Shown piece after piece: positions 1 to 8,573 of a stretch of DNA of 48,171 bases; positions within the stretch are counted from its first letter, which is position 1; each line of letters opens with the position of its first letter. The stretch is taken from the NCBI GenBank assembly GCA_902785555.1, contig CACZZB010000009.1, forward strand, positions 1-48,171. Reading direction: 5' to 3'. The position numbers and the translations under genes were made by a program. The DNA comes from an uncultured Ruminococcus sp. (lineage in GTDB: Bacteria > Bacillota > Clostridia > Oscillospirales > Acutalibacteraceae). The notes under the pieces were generated by a model. That model was not told where the DNA came from, did no database searches, and saw only the letters and a list, made by a program, of their open reading frames with translations.

Positions 1-117
1 AGCCATTTCTAAAATTATGCTTGATTGTTTGCTTGAACCACGTCATATTTTAAGAATTTTGGATCATTAAATTTCTTTATTAGAAACTTGATTTCCATGG
101 TAAAAGATATTTTTTTG

Positions 118-146
118 TTGATATTTGTTCAATTTTGATGTATAAT
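118..146 (+). promoter_or_regulatory. Sigma-A type promoter for the first membrane-protein gene
   Basis: A -35 element TTGATA (118-123) and a perfect -10 element TATAAT (141-146) are separated by 17 bases. They lie 35 bases before the ATG at 182, which has an AAAGGTGG ribosome-binding site at 167-174. No second promoter is evident before the next two plus-strand genes, so it may drive all three. Confidence 0.75.
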
Positions 147-181
147 AAACCATAATATTTTTTATTAAAGGTGGATTATTT

Positions 182-1171
182 ATGGATGAAAAATTGATTT
201 ATCGCAATATCAAATATAATGCCAAAAACATTTTTACCGGAACATCTGTATTTATGTTAGCATTCTCTATTTTATCTTTTACTATGCTTGTTGTAATAAA
301 AACATTGATTGCCGTATTTGATGTGTCGATAATAGACCAATTTAAAAGTATTTATTACATAACAAGTTATTCAAATTCAACTGTATCGTTAATAAATGGG
401 ATTTTCGGAGCGGTTGTAATATTATGTTTGTGTTTGATAACGTTTGGATTGTTTTTTTCAATATTTTCAGCGTCAAAAGAAAATATTCCCAAACTTATAA
501 GAGGAATAAAACTTATAAAGTTTTCGGTAATTTTGGGATTGATTGTTTCAATTATCACGGCAGTATGTTCTATTGCTTCTGTGAGTGTCATTAATTATTA
601 TGCAGTAAAAGCGGCTGCATTTCAGCAAACGGTAAATAATAACTCCCGTAAATTGTTTATTTTAACGATAGCATTTGGAGCTGTATCCATCATACTTGAA
701 ATAGCAATGATAAGATTTTTAATAGGTATGGAACATTATTTTAATGGTACTGCGATAATTAAAATCGGTTCAGGTCTTGCAGGATTCATTTCAGGTGTCG
801 GAGCCGTTTCGGCAGCTGCAGAATTTATATCATTGCTTTATAATATTGTAATGGTAGATTATGGAACAGAAAATTTTTCACCTGCATCGCTTGCATCGGA
901 TATTGTAAATATTATTATGTCGGTCAGCCTGATAATATTTTTTATTTCTCTTATGATGTCGGTTTATAATTATTCATCAAATGTGTTGGCAGATGATGAA
1001 TACTTTGACGATTTTTATGATGATATGGTATATGACGAAGAAATTGAAGTACGAGTATTTTCCGAGGACAAAAATTATACATCTGAAGCATATTCTAATC
1101 ATAAATTGATGATGCCGCCTTTCGATATCCCCCACACCGAATATCCTCGTAACAATAAAATTGACTATTAA
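182..1171 (+). CDS. Six-pass membrane protein with acidic tail, unknown function
   Basis: This 329-residue protein is not recognised as a named family. About six hydrophobic helices are visible, at roughly residues 18-45, 70-97, 112-138, 156-180, 194-222 and 236-262. After the last helix comes a hydrophilic tail of about 65 residues whose first part is very rich in Asp and Glu (residues about 272-290). That tail is probably cytosolic and could bind a cation or a basic partner, which is only inference. There is no signal peptide, transporter motif or enzyme motif. The start is supported by a strong Shine-Dalgarno sequence and promoter. The stop is 24 bases before the next membrane-protein gene, so the two are probably co-transcribed and may form one complex. 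Confidence 0.8.
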   Translation: MDEKLIYRNIKYNAKNIFTGTSVFMLAFSILSFTMLVVIKTLIAVFDVSIIDQFKSIYYITSYSNSTVSLINGIFGAVVILCLCLITFGLFFSIFSASKENIPKLIRGIKLIKFSVILGLIVSIITAVCSIASVSVINYYAVKAAAFQQTVNNNSRKLFILTIAFGAVSIILEIAMIRFLIGMEHYFNGTAIIKIGSGLAGFISGVGAVSAAAEFISLLYNIVMVDYGTENFSPASLASDIVNIIMSVSLIIFFISLMMSVYNYSSNVLADDEYFDDFYDDMVYDEEIEVRVFSEDKNYTSEAYSNHKLMMPPFDIPHTEYPRNNKIDY

Positions 1172-1195
1172 TTATTTAAAAGGAGATGTAAAAAA

Positions 1196-1957
1196 ATGGG
1201 TAAAGTAAAAAATATGAATCAAATCAAAAATGTTTTTCAGTCGAAGATAATGCTTGGAATGATAATAACACTTTTGGTGAGCTTTTTATGTCTTTTGGTT
1301 ATGGCAGTTATAATGTTTGTATTTGCTGCTGTTTCCGAAAATGTATATTTTTCATTCGGGCTTGATGATGTGCCTTACGAAACGAAATTGAATCAGAGCA
1401 AGTTATTGATAACAGCAATAGCTGTTGCAGATATTTGCATAGCAGCTGTTAAAATTACAGAATTATGTGCTACATATAGTATTTATAAAAAATATCCAAA
1501 ATCGACAGGATTTAATATAATAAAAATTACATCAATTGTTATGAGTGTAATTTGTTCGCTTATATTTGCATTTTTATTTGTAGGTGCATTCATATCAGCG
1601 GTACAAAGTGGTGAAGGTTATAAGCTGGCATCCCTTAGAGCAATGATGCTACCGGCAATAATAATGTTTTTTCCGACACTTAAATTTATATCTTTATCTG
1701 TTACGGTATCATCCATAAAAAAGCAAGTAACAAATGGAGTTTTGTTATTAATGATAAGTACAGCTGTTCTGACAGCAGGATATTTTATAGTAGCTACAGA
1801 TATAATAATTAATATAACAAAATATTACGGCATTATTTCGATAAATATGGCATTAATATTAGTTGTCTTTGGTGCTGTGGATCTATTTATATTTATAATG
1901 ACAAACAGATATATGAAAATACAGATTGATGAATACAGATTACAAAAAAAGAATTAA
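1196..1957 (+). CDS. Six-pass membrane protein, unknown function
   Basis: This 253-residue integral membrane protein has about six hydrophobic segments, near residues 18-46, 67-88, 103-131, 148-170, 181-205 and 210-235. It has basic ends (an N-terminal lysine-rich stretch and a C-terminal RLQKKN). Helix number and size match the preceding protein, but I cannot see clear sequence similarity between them. A good ribosome-binding site (AAGGAGAT) precedes the ATG. It sits 24 bases after its upstream neighbour and about 70 bases before the GTPase-NYN gene, consistent with a three-gene unit. No catalytic or transport motif is visible, so no function is proposed. Confidence 0.8.
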   Translation: MGKVKNMNQIKNVFQSKIMLGMIITLLVSFLCLLVMAVIMFVFAAVSENVYFSFGLDDVPYETKLNQSKLLITAIAVADICIAAVKITELCATYSIYKKYPKSTGFNIIKITSIVMSVICSLIFAFLFVGAFISAVQSGEGYKLASLRAMMLPAIIMFFPTLKFISLSVTVSSIKKQVTNGVLLLMISTAVLTAGYFIVATDIIINITKYYGIISINMALILVVFGAVDLFIFIMTNRYMKIQIDEYRLQKKN

Positions 1958-2026
1958 GTGTATAAGTTTTAATGTGAAAACTCTTACTTACAATGTGTTC
2001 AGGAATAAAAAAGGATGGTCAGTAAC

Positions 2027-4606
2027 ATGAAAAAAATTGTTATAGGTATACTTGCACACGTTGATGCAGGAAAAACAACTCTTTCAGAAGCTATGTTATA
2101 TTTATCAGGTGCAATACGAAAGTTGGGACGTGTTGACCACCATGATTCATTCTTGGATACATATTTATTGGAACGTGAAAGAGGAATCACAATTTTTTCC
2201 AAACAGGCATCTTTTGATTATGGAGATACACATTTCACTTTGTTAGATACGCCCGGACACGTTGATTTTTCAGCAGAAATGGAGCGTACACTGCAAGTTC
2301 TTGACTATGCTATTTTAGTAATAAGCGGAACCGAGGGTATACAAAGTCACACACAGACCTTATGGCAGCTTCTTCAAAAATATCGTATACCATGCTTTAT
2401 ATTTGTAAATAAAATGGACTTGGCAGGAGCAGACAAAACTCATATTCTAAGACAGCTCAGGAGAAAATTGAGTGATGGATGTATAGATTTTACTGAAATA
2501 TATGATAAAAATTGGTATGAATCGGTAGCAACCATTGACGATGATATGCTTGAAGAATACTGTCTCAACAATACAATCACACAAATGTCCGTTCAAAAAG
2601 TTATAAAGCAGCAAAAATTATTTCCTTGTCTGTTCGGTTCAGCACTGAGAATAGATGGGATAGAGCATTTTTTAAAAATTCTTAACGAGTTTACGGAAAT
2701 GCCTTATGACAACGGTGATTTTGGTGCAAAGATATTTAAAATATCTGAAGACAAGCAGGGACAGCGTTTGACATTTATGAAAATAACAGGTGGAGTATTA
2801 CGTGTTCGTGATGTTCTGACAAGTGATAAGAATATAAAACAAGAAAAAGTTGCACAGATACGCTTGTATTCAGGTGATAAGTTTACTTCCACGGAACAGG
2901 CTGATATAGGAACGATATGTGCGGTAACGGGAATACACTTTGCACAACCCGGTGACGGACTTGGACAAGAGAAAAATACCGGTTTGCCTTTACTTGCTCC
3001 CGTTATGACATATTCGCTTATACTTCCACCCGAAGTAAATCAGCATACTGCATTTGAGCAACTTCGTTCACTTTCGGAAGAAGACCCTCAGCTACATATT
3101 GAATGTAATGATTGGAACGGCTCGATTCAGTTGGATATAATGGGAGAAGTTCAGGCAGAAATACTGAAAAGCATGATAAAAGAACGTTTCGGGTTTGAAG
3201 CAGAGTTCGGAAAGTGCAGTATTATTTATAAAGAAACCATAGATAATATAGTAGAAGGTGTAGGACATTTTGAACCATTAAAACACTACGCCGAAGTACA
3301 CTTGATATTGAAACCTCTTAAAAGAGATAGTGGTATAATCTTTAAAACAGAATGTTCGGAAGACGTTTTAAGCAGGAACTGGCAGCATCTGATATTATCT
3401 CAACTGTATGAAAAAAAGCATATAGGTGTACTGACAGGTTCACCGATAACAGATATCGAAATAACATTGAAGTCAGGAAAAGCACATATAAAGCATACCG
3501 AAGGCGGTGATTTCCGTCAGGCGGCTCTGAGAGCTGTCCGTCAGGGATTGAGATGTGCCAAGAATATACTTTTAGAACCTTACTACGATTTTACGCTTGA
3601 AGTGCCTGCTGAATGTGTAGGGCGAGCGATGACCGATATACAGAGAATGTCAGGCAGCTTTGAACCGCCACGCACCAATGCGGATAATACAGTTGTTTTC
3701 ATTGGAAAAGTGCCTGTTTCCGAAATAATAACCTACGGAACGGAAGTTGCTCAGTATACTCATGGAAAAGGTTGCTTGAATTACCGTTTCAGCGGTTATG
3801 ATACTTGTCATAATGCCGAAGAAGTTATAAGTTCTTTTGGTTACGATCCCGAACATGATACAGATAATCCATGTGATTCGGTTTTCTGTTCTCATGGAGC
3901 AGGATATATCGTCAAATGGAATGAAGTCCCCTCAAAGATGCACCTGAGTAGTACACTTGATTCTTCACCGACCGGAGTTGTAAAAACAAGACCATTATCA
4001 GAATATCATTCACAAAAAGATTTATTTGCACTTGATAAGGAACTTATGCAGATATTTGAAGCGACGTATGGTTCGTTTAAACGTAAACAGTCACCGCAGC
4101 CAAGTGAAATTTACATAGCTTCTTCAGACAATTCAGCATATAAGCCCGTTAAAATAAAAGAAAATTCTGATGATAATACGAAATATATTTTAGTTGACGG
4201 TTATAATGTGATTTTTTCATGGGAAAATCTGAAAAAACTTGCAGAAAATAATATTGATGCTGCTCGTGATACACTTATCAATATTTTATGTAACTATCGA
4301 GGATATAATCAATGTGAACTTATATTGGTATTTGATGCCTATAAAGTTAAAGGTCAAAAAGAAGAAGTTGAAAAAATCAGCGGTATTAGTGTTATCTACA
4401 CTAAGGAAGCCGAAACTGCCGATATGTATATTGAGAGAGTTACACACCGCATAGCAAAACATCATAGAGTATATGTGGTAACATCCGATCGAATGGAACA
4501 ACTTATTATTTTGGGTAATGGTGCATTACGAATCTCCTCACGGGCTTTTCTTGAAGAAGTTCAGAAAGCCGAAAACGAGATAAGACAAATAATTGAAAAA
4601 ATATAA
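2027..4606 (+). CDS. Ribosomal-protection-type translational GTPase fused to an NYN (Rae1/YacP-like) nuclease domain
   Basis: The first ~630 residues of this 859-residue protein follow the EF-G/Tet(M) layout. They comprise a G domain with AHVDAGKTT (10-18), RGITI, DTPGH and NKMD, an EF-Tu-like domain II, and domains III, IV (about 398-515) and V. A polar linker leads to an NYN/PIN-like domain (about 719-859) with VDGYN, VFDAYKVKG, ETAD and TSD blocks. The four acidic positions expected in the active site are all present (Asp724, Asp770, Asp799, Asp821). Tet(M) proteins are about 640 residues and lack this tail. The domain IV tip reads HTEGGDFR instead of the Tet(M) STPADFR type, so tetracycline resistance should not be assumed. 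The NYN blocks resemble B. subtilis Rae1, a ribosome A-site mRNA endonuclease. The ATG at 2027 is preferred over 2015 because AAGGATGG at 2011-2018 is its ribosome-binding site and family members begin MK-IxIGxLAHVDAGKT. Confidence 0.9.
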   Translation: MKKIVIGILAHVDAGKTTLSEAMLYLSGAIRKLGRVDHHDSFLDTYLLERERGITIFSKQASFDYGDTHFTLLDTPGHVDFSAEMERTLQVLDYAILVISGTEGIQSHTQTLWQLLQKYRIPCFIFVNKMDLAGADKTHILRQLRRKLSDGCIDFTEIYDKNWYESVATIDDDMLEEYCLNNTITQMSVQKVIKQQKLFPCLFGSALRIDGIEHFLKILNEFTEMPYDNGDFGAKIFKISEDKQGQRLTFMKITGGVLRVRDVLTSDKNIKQEKVAQIRLYSGDKFTSTEQADIGTICAVTGIHFAQPGDGLGQEKNTGLPLLAPVMTYSLILPPEVNQHTAFEQLRSLSEEDPQLHIECNDWNGSIQLDIMGEVQAEILKSMIKERFGFEAEFGKCSIIYKETIDNIVEGVGHFEPLKHYAEVHLILKPLKRDSGIIFKTECSEDVLSRNWQHLILSQLYEKKHIGVLTGSPITDIEITLKSGKAHIKHTEGGDFRQAALRAVRQGLRCAKNILLEPYYDFTLEVPAECVGRAMTDIQRMSGSFEPPRTNADNTVVFIGKVPVSEIITYGTEVAQYTHGKGCLNYRFSGYDTCHNAEEVISSFGYDPEHDTDNPCDSVFCSHGAGYIVKWNEVPSKMHLSSTLDSSPTGVVKTRPLSEYHSQKDLFALDKELMQIFEATYGSFKRKQSPQPSEIYIASSDNSAYKPVKIKENSDDNTKYILVDGYNVIFSWENLKKLAENNIDAARDTLINILCNYRGYNQCELILVFDAYKVKGQKEEVEKISGISVIYTKEAETADMYIERVTHRIAKHHRVYVVTSDRMEQLIILGNGALRISSRAFLEEVQKAENEIRQIIEKI

Positions 4607-4625
4607 AATAATATTTTAAATTTAT

Positions 4626-4672
4626 AAACCGTAATTCCACAAATCATTTTATGGAGTTACGGTTTATTTTTG
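4626..4672. terminator. Bidirectional terminator between the GTPase-NYN gene and whiA
   Basis: A 14-bp stem (4626-4639 with 4652-4665, one G-T pair) is followed on the plus strand by ATTTTTG. On the minus strand it is followed by a weaker T-rich run. It lies between convergent genes and can serve both. Confidence 0.85.
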
Positions 4673-4678
4673 TACGCA

Positions 4679-5605
4679 TTATTTATCGGAAAGTTCTTCC
4701 GCTATTTTAAGTATACGTTGTATTCTGTGATTTACACCTGAACGGCTTATAGGTACTTGTAAAGCTGCACCGATTTCACGAAGATTGTATTCCGGATATT
4801 CAATCCTTATCTGAGCAACTTCTTTCAGCTCGTCAGGCAAGTATTCCAATCCTTTTTTAGATTGTATTATGTTTATAGCTTTAAGTTGTATAGCCGAAGC
4901 GAGAGCTGTTTTTTTTAAGTTGGCGGTTTCGGAATTTATCTTCCGGTTTATTTTATTTCTTACAGACTTATATATGTTATTTTGTATAACTTCTATAGCA
5001 GACATTTGTCCTCCGATATATGTTATAATATCGGTAACATTGTCACATCCTTTGATATATACAACATAATTTCCTTTGCGTCTGACGATTTTGGGATGAA
5101 TGTCAATTTCTCTGATTTCGGATATTATAGTTTCAAGGTCAGATGCAAGTCTTTTATAAGGTACAACAAACTCAAGATGATAGTCCTTAGTTGGTGAAGT
5201 TACATTTCCGCATACTAAAAAAGCTCCTCTCAGAAAATACTTGATACACTCGTCATCTTCAATATTTGCACGGTTTATGCGTAGATTGATTTGATTTTGT
5301 ACATGACCGAAAAAGTCGAAAATTTTTGCACAATCATTTGTATCAGGTACTGACAGTGTATAAACATTGGTTTCTCCGCCTTTGCGTATAAGTTTAACAT
5401 TTAAATCAACTATAGTGTTTGTAAGAGCGGAAAGTTCCTGAGAGTATAAAGTAGCTACCGAACGGCTTTCTGTTGAAAATGATATGTTACTGTTTGAAAA
5501 TGTTCTTGAAAACAATACCATACCGTAAACCTGTGCTATTTTTTGTTCTTTATTAAAGATATTGGCACTACAAAGTTCACTCTTTGTTTCTTTTGAAAAA
5601 GACAT
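4679..5605 (-). CDS. whiA: DNA-binding protein WhiA
   Basis: The 308-residue length and layout match WhiA of Gram-positive bacteria. There is an N-terminal LAGLIDADG-like half (with YFLRGAFLVCG about residues 124-134) and a C-terminal helix-turn-helix (LREIGAALQVPISRSGVNHRIQRI). WhiA controls sporulation genes in Streptomyces; in Bacillus it binds DNA and influences division and chromosome segregation. It is the last gene of the hprK-murB-rapZ-whiA run. Its ATG overlaps the last base of the rapZ stop codon. The rapZ-whiA link is classical in Firmicutes, but the usual yvcK gene between them is absent here. Confidence 0.95.
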   Translation of the reverse strand: MSFSKETKSELCSANIFNKEQKIAQVYGMVLFSRTFSNSNISFSTESRSVATLYSQELSALTNTIVDLNVKLIRKGGETNVYTLSVPDTNDCAKIFDFFGHVQNQINLRINRANIEDDECIKYFLRGAFLVCGNVTSPTKDYHLEFVVPYKRLASDLETIISEIREIDIHPKIVRRKGNYVVYIKGCDNVTDIITYIGGQMSAIEVIQNNIYKSVRNKINRKINSETANLKKTALASAIQLKAINIIQSKKGLEYLPDELKEVAQIRIEYPEYNLREIGAALQVPISRSGVNHRIQRILKIAEELSDK

Positions 5606-6474
5606 TATTTTCCCGCCTTACCCACATCTCTATGATATACTGTTACACGCTGACCTGTTTCAAGAATATGTTTATAAAGAACTCTTGTAAGCGTTACAGA
5701 ACGGTGTTTTCCACCCGTACAGCCTATCGCTATAACAAGCTGACTTTTACCTTCCGAAAGATACAATGGCAATGCATAATCAATAAGTGAGAACATTCTT
5801 TCCGCAAATTCTTTGGATTGCTCAAACTGCATTACATAGTCAAAAACACAAGCTTCAAGACCTGTATGAGTTTTCAATTCGGGAATATAGAAAGGATTCG
5901 GAAGGCATCTCACATCAAAAACCAAATCGGCTTCTGCAGGAATTCCGTGTTTAAAGCCAAAGGACATACATGTAACAGTCATTCCGGAAGAAATGCCATT
6001 TGAAAAAAGCAATGAAATACGTTCTTTAAGCTGTGAATTAGAGAGAGTTGAAGTGTCTACGACATAGTCGGCACGAGCTTTTACACGCATAAGAAGTTCT
6101 CTTTCAAGTTTTACAGCCTTTTCGGTTGAGCCGTCGCATATATCTGTAAGAGGGTGTTTTCGACGTGTTTCCCGAAATCGGCGTAAAAGAATATCATCCT
6201 TTGCATCAAGGAAAAGTATTTTGTACAATTTTTTATCTTCTGTCATCTTGTCGGTAGCATCAAAAAGTTCCTCAAAAGCATCACCGGCTCTTATATCTGT
6301 AACAACAGCAATTTTTTTCATTTTGTTGTCGGACGATTTTTCACAGAGTTCGTAGAAAATTGACAAAAGTACGGGAGGTATATTATCAACGCAATAATAT
6401 CCCATATCCTCCATATTTTTCATTGCAACGGACTTTCCTGCACCGGATAAACCCGTTATTATAATAAATTCCAT
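5605..6474 (-). CDS. rapZ: RNase adapter / nucleotide-binding protein RapZ (YvcJ family)
   Basis: The 289-residue protein has a Walker A motif GLSGAGKS at residues 8-15 and the family C-terminal block GCTGGKHRSV near residue 250. In E. coli, RapZ guides RNase E to the GlmZ small RNA and so tunes glucosamine-6-phosphate synthase. In Firmicutes the YvcJ form hydrolyses NTPs and its RNA role is less clear. The gene follows murB by 30 bases and abuts whiA, in a cluster tied to cell-wall precursor supply. An AAGGA ribosome-binding site precedes the ATG. Confidence 0.95.
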   Translation of the reverse strand: MEFIIITGLSGAGKSVAMKNMEDMGYYCVDNIPPVLLSIFYELCEKSSDNKMKKIAVVTDIRAGDAFEELFDATDKMTEDKKLYKILFLDAKDDILLRRFRETRRKHPLTDICDGSTEKAVKLERELLMRVKARADYVVDTSTLSNSQLKERISLLFSNGISSGMTVTCMSFGFKHGIPAEADLVFDVRCLPNPFYIPELKTHTGLEACVFDYVMQFEQSKEFAERMFSLIDYALPLYLSEGKSQLVIAIGCTGGKHRSVTLTRVLYKHILETGQRVTVYHRDVGKAGK

Positions 6475-6504
6475 AATATATCATATCCTTGTATAAAAAT
6501 CAAA

Positions 6505-7413
6505 TCAGCCTATAAATTTTACTTCACAGCAAAGTTGTATACCTTTTTTCTCTAAAACGACTTTTTGAATATGTTCAATAAGCTGTTTAACATCTTGTGC
6601 AGTAGCATTATGATCATTTACAATAAAACCGGAATGTTTTGTGCTTACTTCTGCCCCTCCTATTGCGAATCCCTTTAAGCCGCATTCTTCTATAAGTGCA
6701 GCGGCATAAATGTTTTTACCGGGTCGTTTAAATACGCTTCCGGCACTTGGATGATTGATAGGCTGTTTGGCTTTTCTTCTGTCCATAAGTTCCTGCATAC
6801 GGTCAATGATGAGTTCTTGCGGTTTAGGTTCAAGCCGGAATGTTACATCTGTTATGATATTATCTGTATCGGTAAATACACTATGACGATAGCTGAAGTC
6901 CAGTTCATCTTTTGAATATTTTTTTTGGAAGCTTTGATTATCAATATATCGTACAGAGGTGACTACATTTTTTATCTCGCCATCATAAGCACCTGCATTC
7001 ATATAAACTGCACCTCCCACCGAGCCGGGAATTCCCCATGCAAATTCAAGACCGCTTAAAGACATTTTTCGTGCAAATACACAGAGTCCGGCAAGTGATA
7101 CACCGGCACCGCATCTGATGGTATTATCTTCCAATAAAGTAATAGCATTGAATTCACCTCCGAGTTTTATAACAAGACCTTTTATGCCATTATCTGAAAC
7201 AAGAAGGTTAGAGCCCAAGCCGATTATAAAATAGGGAACAGCATATTTCTTGCAGAGAAGTATTATATTTTTTAAAGAATTAATTGTTTTTACTTCGCAA
7301 AAACAATCAGCATTTCCACCGATATGGAAAGTGGTATGTTTGCTCATAGGTTCATTCGGATAGAGAACAGCATTTTGCTGTTTGAGTAAATTGAAAAAAT
7401 TTTCGTTTATCAT
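6505..7413 (-). CDS. murB: UDP-N-acetylmuramate dehydrogenase MurB
   Basis: MurB is the cytosolic flavoenzyme that reduces UDP-GlcNAc-enolpyruvate to UDP-MurNAc with NADPH, the second step of peptidoglycan precursor synthesis. The 302-residue protein has the FAD-binding region (GLGSNLLVSD about 66-75; WGIPGSVGGAVYMNAGAYDG about 125-144). It also has the catalytic-serine segment SAGSVFKRP near residue 222 and a C-terminal catalytic Glu segment. The size fits type II MurB enzymes of Firmicutes. An AGGAG site lies seven bases before the ATG. Only about 26 bases separate it from hprK upstream. Confidence 0.96.
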   Translation of the reverse strand: MINENFFNLLKQQNAVLYPNEPMSKHTTFHIGGNADCFCEVKTINSLKNIILLCKKYAVPYFIIGLGSNLLVSDNGIKGLVIKLGGEFNAITLLEDNTIRCGAGVSLAGLCVFARKMSLSGLEFAWGIPGSVGGAVYMNAGAYDGEIKNVVTSVRYIDNQSFQKKYSKDELDFSYRHSVFTDTDNIITDVTFRLEPKPQELIIDRMQELMDRRKAKQPINHPSAGSVFKRPGKNIYAAALIEECGLKGFAIGGAEVSTKHSGFIVNDHNATAQDVKQLIEHIQKVVLEKKGIQLCCEVKFIG

Positions 7414-7439
7414 AAAAAATCTCCTGATTAAATATTTTT

Positions 7440-8399
7440 TTAAAATGGAATATTTTGTTGTTCTCCGTTTTCTTCGGGATACTCAAGACCAAGCATCTGA
7501 AAAAGCTCACGGGCTGCATTATAGCCCATTTTACGTTGACGATTGTTCATAGCGGCAACTTCGATAATTACGGCAAGATTTCTACCGGGTTTTACAGGGA
7601 TAGTCACAATAGGTACTTCATTGCCGAGTATCTCGGTTTTCTCACTGCTCATTCCCATACGGTCATAAACTTTTTTGTTATCCCATAATTCAAGATTTAT
7701 GACCATATCAATTTTTTCGCTGAGTTTTACGGCTCCCATACCGAACAGTCGCCTTGCATTGATAATACCTATGCCACGCAGTTCGATAAAATGACGGATA
7801 TTTTCGGGAGCTGAGCCGATAAGCTGCTTGTTTGATATTCTTCTGATTTCAACAGCATCATCTGCTATAAGTCTGTGGCCTCTTTTTATAAGTTCAATGG
7901 CAGTTTCACTTTTACCGACACCGCTGTCACCAACAATAAGCAGACCTTCACCGTATACTTCGACAAGAACACCATGACGTGTTACACGTGGAGCAAGTTC
8001 CGAGTTTAAAAGAGATACAAGAGATGCCGACAGAGTAGAAGTTGCTTCCGAAGAACGCAGAACAGGTATTTTGTACTTGTCAGCGGCAGACATCAACTCA
8101 CTATAAGGAATAATCCCTCTTGTTATAATAATAGCCGGTGGCTGAAGGGCAAATATTCTTTCTATAACATAAACCCTTTGTTCCGAACTGAATTTATTAA
8201 GATAACTGTTTTCGGTATTACCAAACAATATAATTCTTGAATTGTCAAAGAAATCAAGATAGCCCGTCAGTTCCAAACCGGGACGAGTTATATCCTTAGA
8301 TGAAACAGATATTTTCTCCGGTTCGGTAGGCATATATGCTACGTCAAGTTCGAGTTCGGATATAATTTTATCAAGGGTTACTGAAAATTTTGTTTCCAT
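7440..8399 (-). CDS. hprK: HPr kinase/phosphorylase HprK
   Basis: This bifunctional enzyme phosphorylates and dephosphorylates Ser46 of HPr, the hub of carbon catabolite repression in Firmicutes. The 319-residue protein has the N-terminal HprK domain and a Walker A loop GDSGVGKS near residue 157. The HPr-K family signature follows in the C-terminal half (LRGIGIINARRLFGMGAV and the downstream NLELWD segment). A GGAGGTG ribosome-binding site supports the start. It heads the hprK-murB-rapZ-whiA operon. Its presence fits the organism's starch use, because CcpA-type control depends on HPr-Ser-P. Confidence 0.97.
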   Translation of the reverse strand: METKFSVTLDKIISELELDVAYMPTEPEKISVSSKDITRPGLELTGYLDFFDNSRIILFGNTENSYLNKFSSEQRVYVIERIFALQPPAIIITRGIIPYSELMSAADKYKIPVLRSSEATSTLSASLVSLLNSELAPRVTRHGVLVEVYGEGLLIVGDSGVGKSETAIELIKRGHRLIADDAVEIRRISNKQLIGSAPENIRHFIELRGIGIINARRLFGMGAVKLSEKIDMVINLELWDNKKVYDRMGMSSEKTEILGNEVPIVTIPVKPGRNLAVIIEVAAMNNRQRKMGYNAARELFQMLGLEYPEENGEQQNIPF

Positions 8400-8449
8400 A
8401 AATAATACACCTCCAAATATTTTAAAAAGTCAACAAAATTCCAATTAAC

Positions 8450-8478
8450 ATTATACAATATTTTTATTGAATTTTAAA
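8450..8478 (-). promoter_or_regulatory. Promoter of the hprK operon
   Basis: The minus strand carries a perfect TATAAT (8450-8455) with a weak TTTAAA -35 element 17 bases upstream (8473-8478). It is 51 bases before the hprK ATG, in the divergent spacer shared with the GT4 gene. Confidence 0.55.
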
Positions 8479-8526
8479 GAGCTTTTTTATAAATTATAAA
8501 AATCTCTTTTGTTTATAAAGAAAATG

Positions 8527-8535
8527 TGATATAAT
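8527..8535 (+). promoter_or_regulatory. Extended -10 promoter of the GT4 gene
   Basis: TGATATAAT (8527-8535) is an extended -10 element located 38 bases before the GT4 ATG. The -35 region is weak (TTTTGT, 17 bases upstream), as is common for extended -10 promoters. Confidence 0.6.
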
Positions 8536-8573
8536 GGAAACTATATTTATAATAAATAGATGGTGATTTTTAT

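Noticed and set aside
15..45. Minus-strand ATG frame running off the left edge (MTWFKQTIKHN...)
   Set aside because: No ribosome-binding site or promoter precedes it, and only about 15 residues are visible.
2..70. Open frame from the left edge ending in a stop at 68-70 (22 residues, ...LLEPRHILRILDH)
   Set aside because: Could be the end of an upstream gene, but it is too short to recognise and other frames are equally open. Not listed as a gene.
2015..2026. Upstream ATG for the GTPase-NYN gene
   Set aside because: It overlaps the ribosome-binding site of the ATG at 2027, and the extra residues are absent from the family.
2027..4606. Calling the GTPase a tetracycline-resistance gene
   Set aside because: Domain IV tip residues differ from Tet(M)/Tet(O), and the protein carries an extra nuclease domain. 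Resistance cannot be read from sequence.
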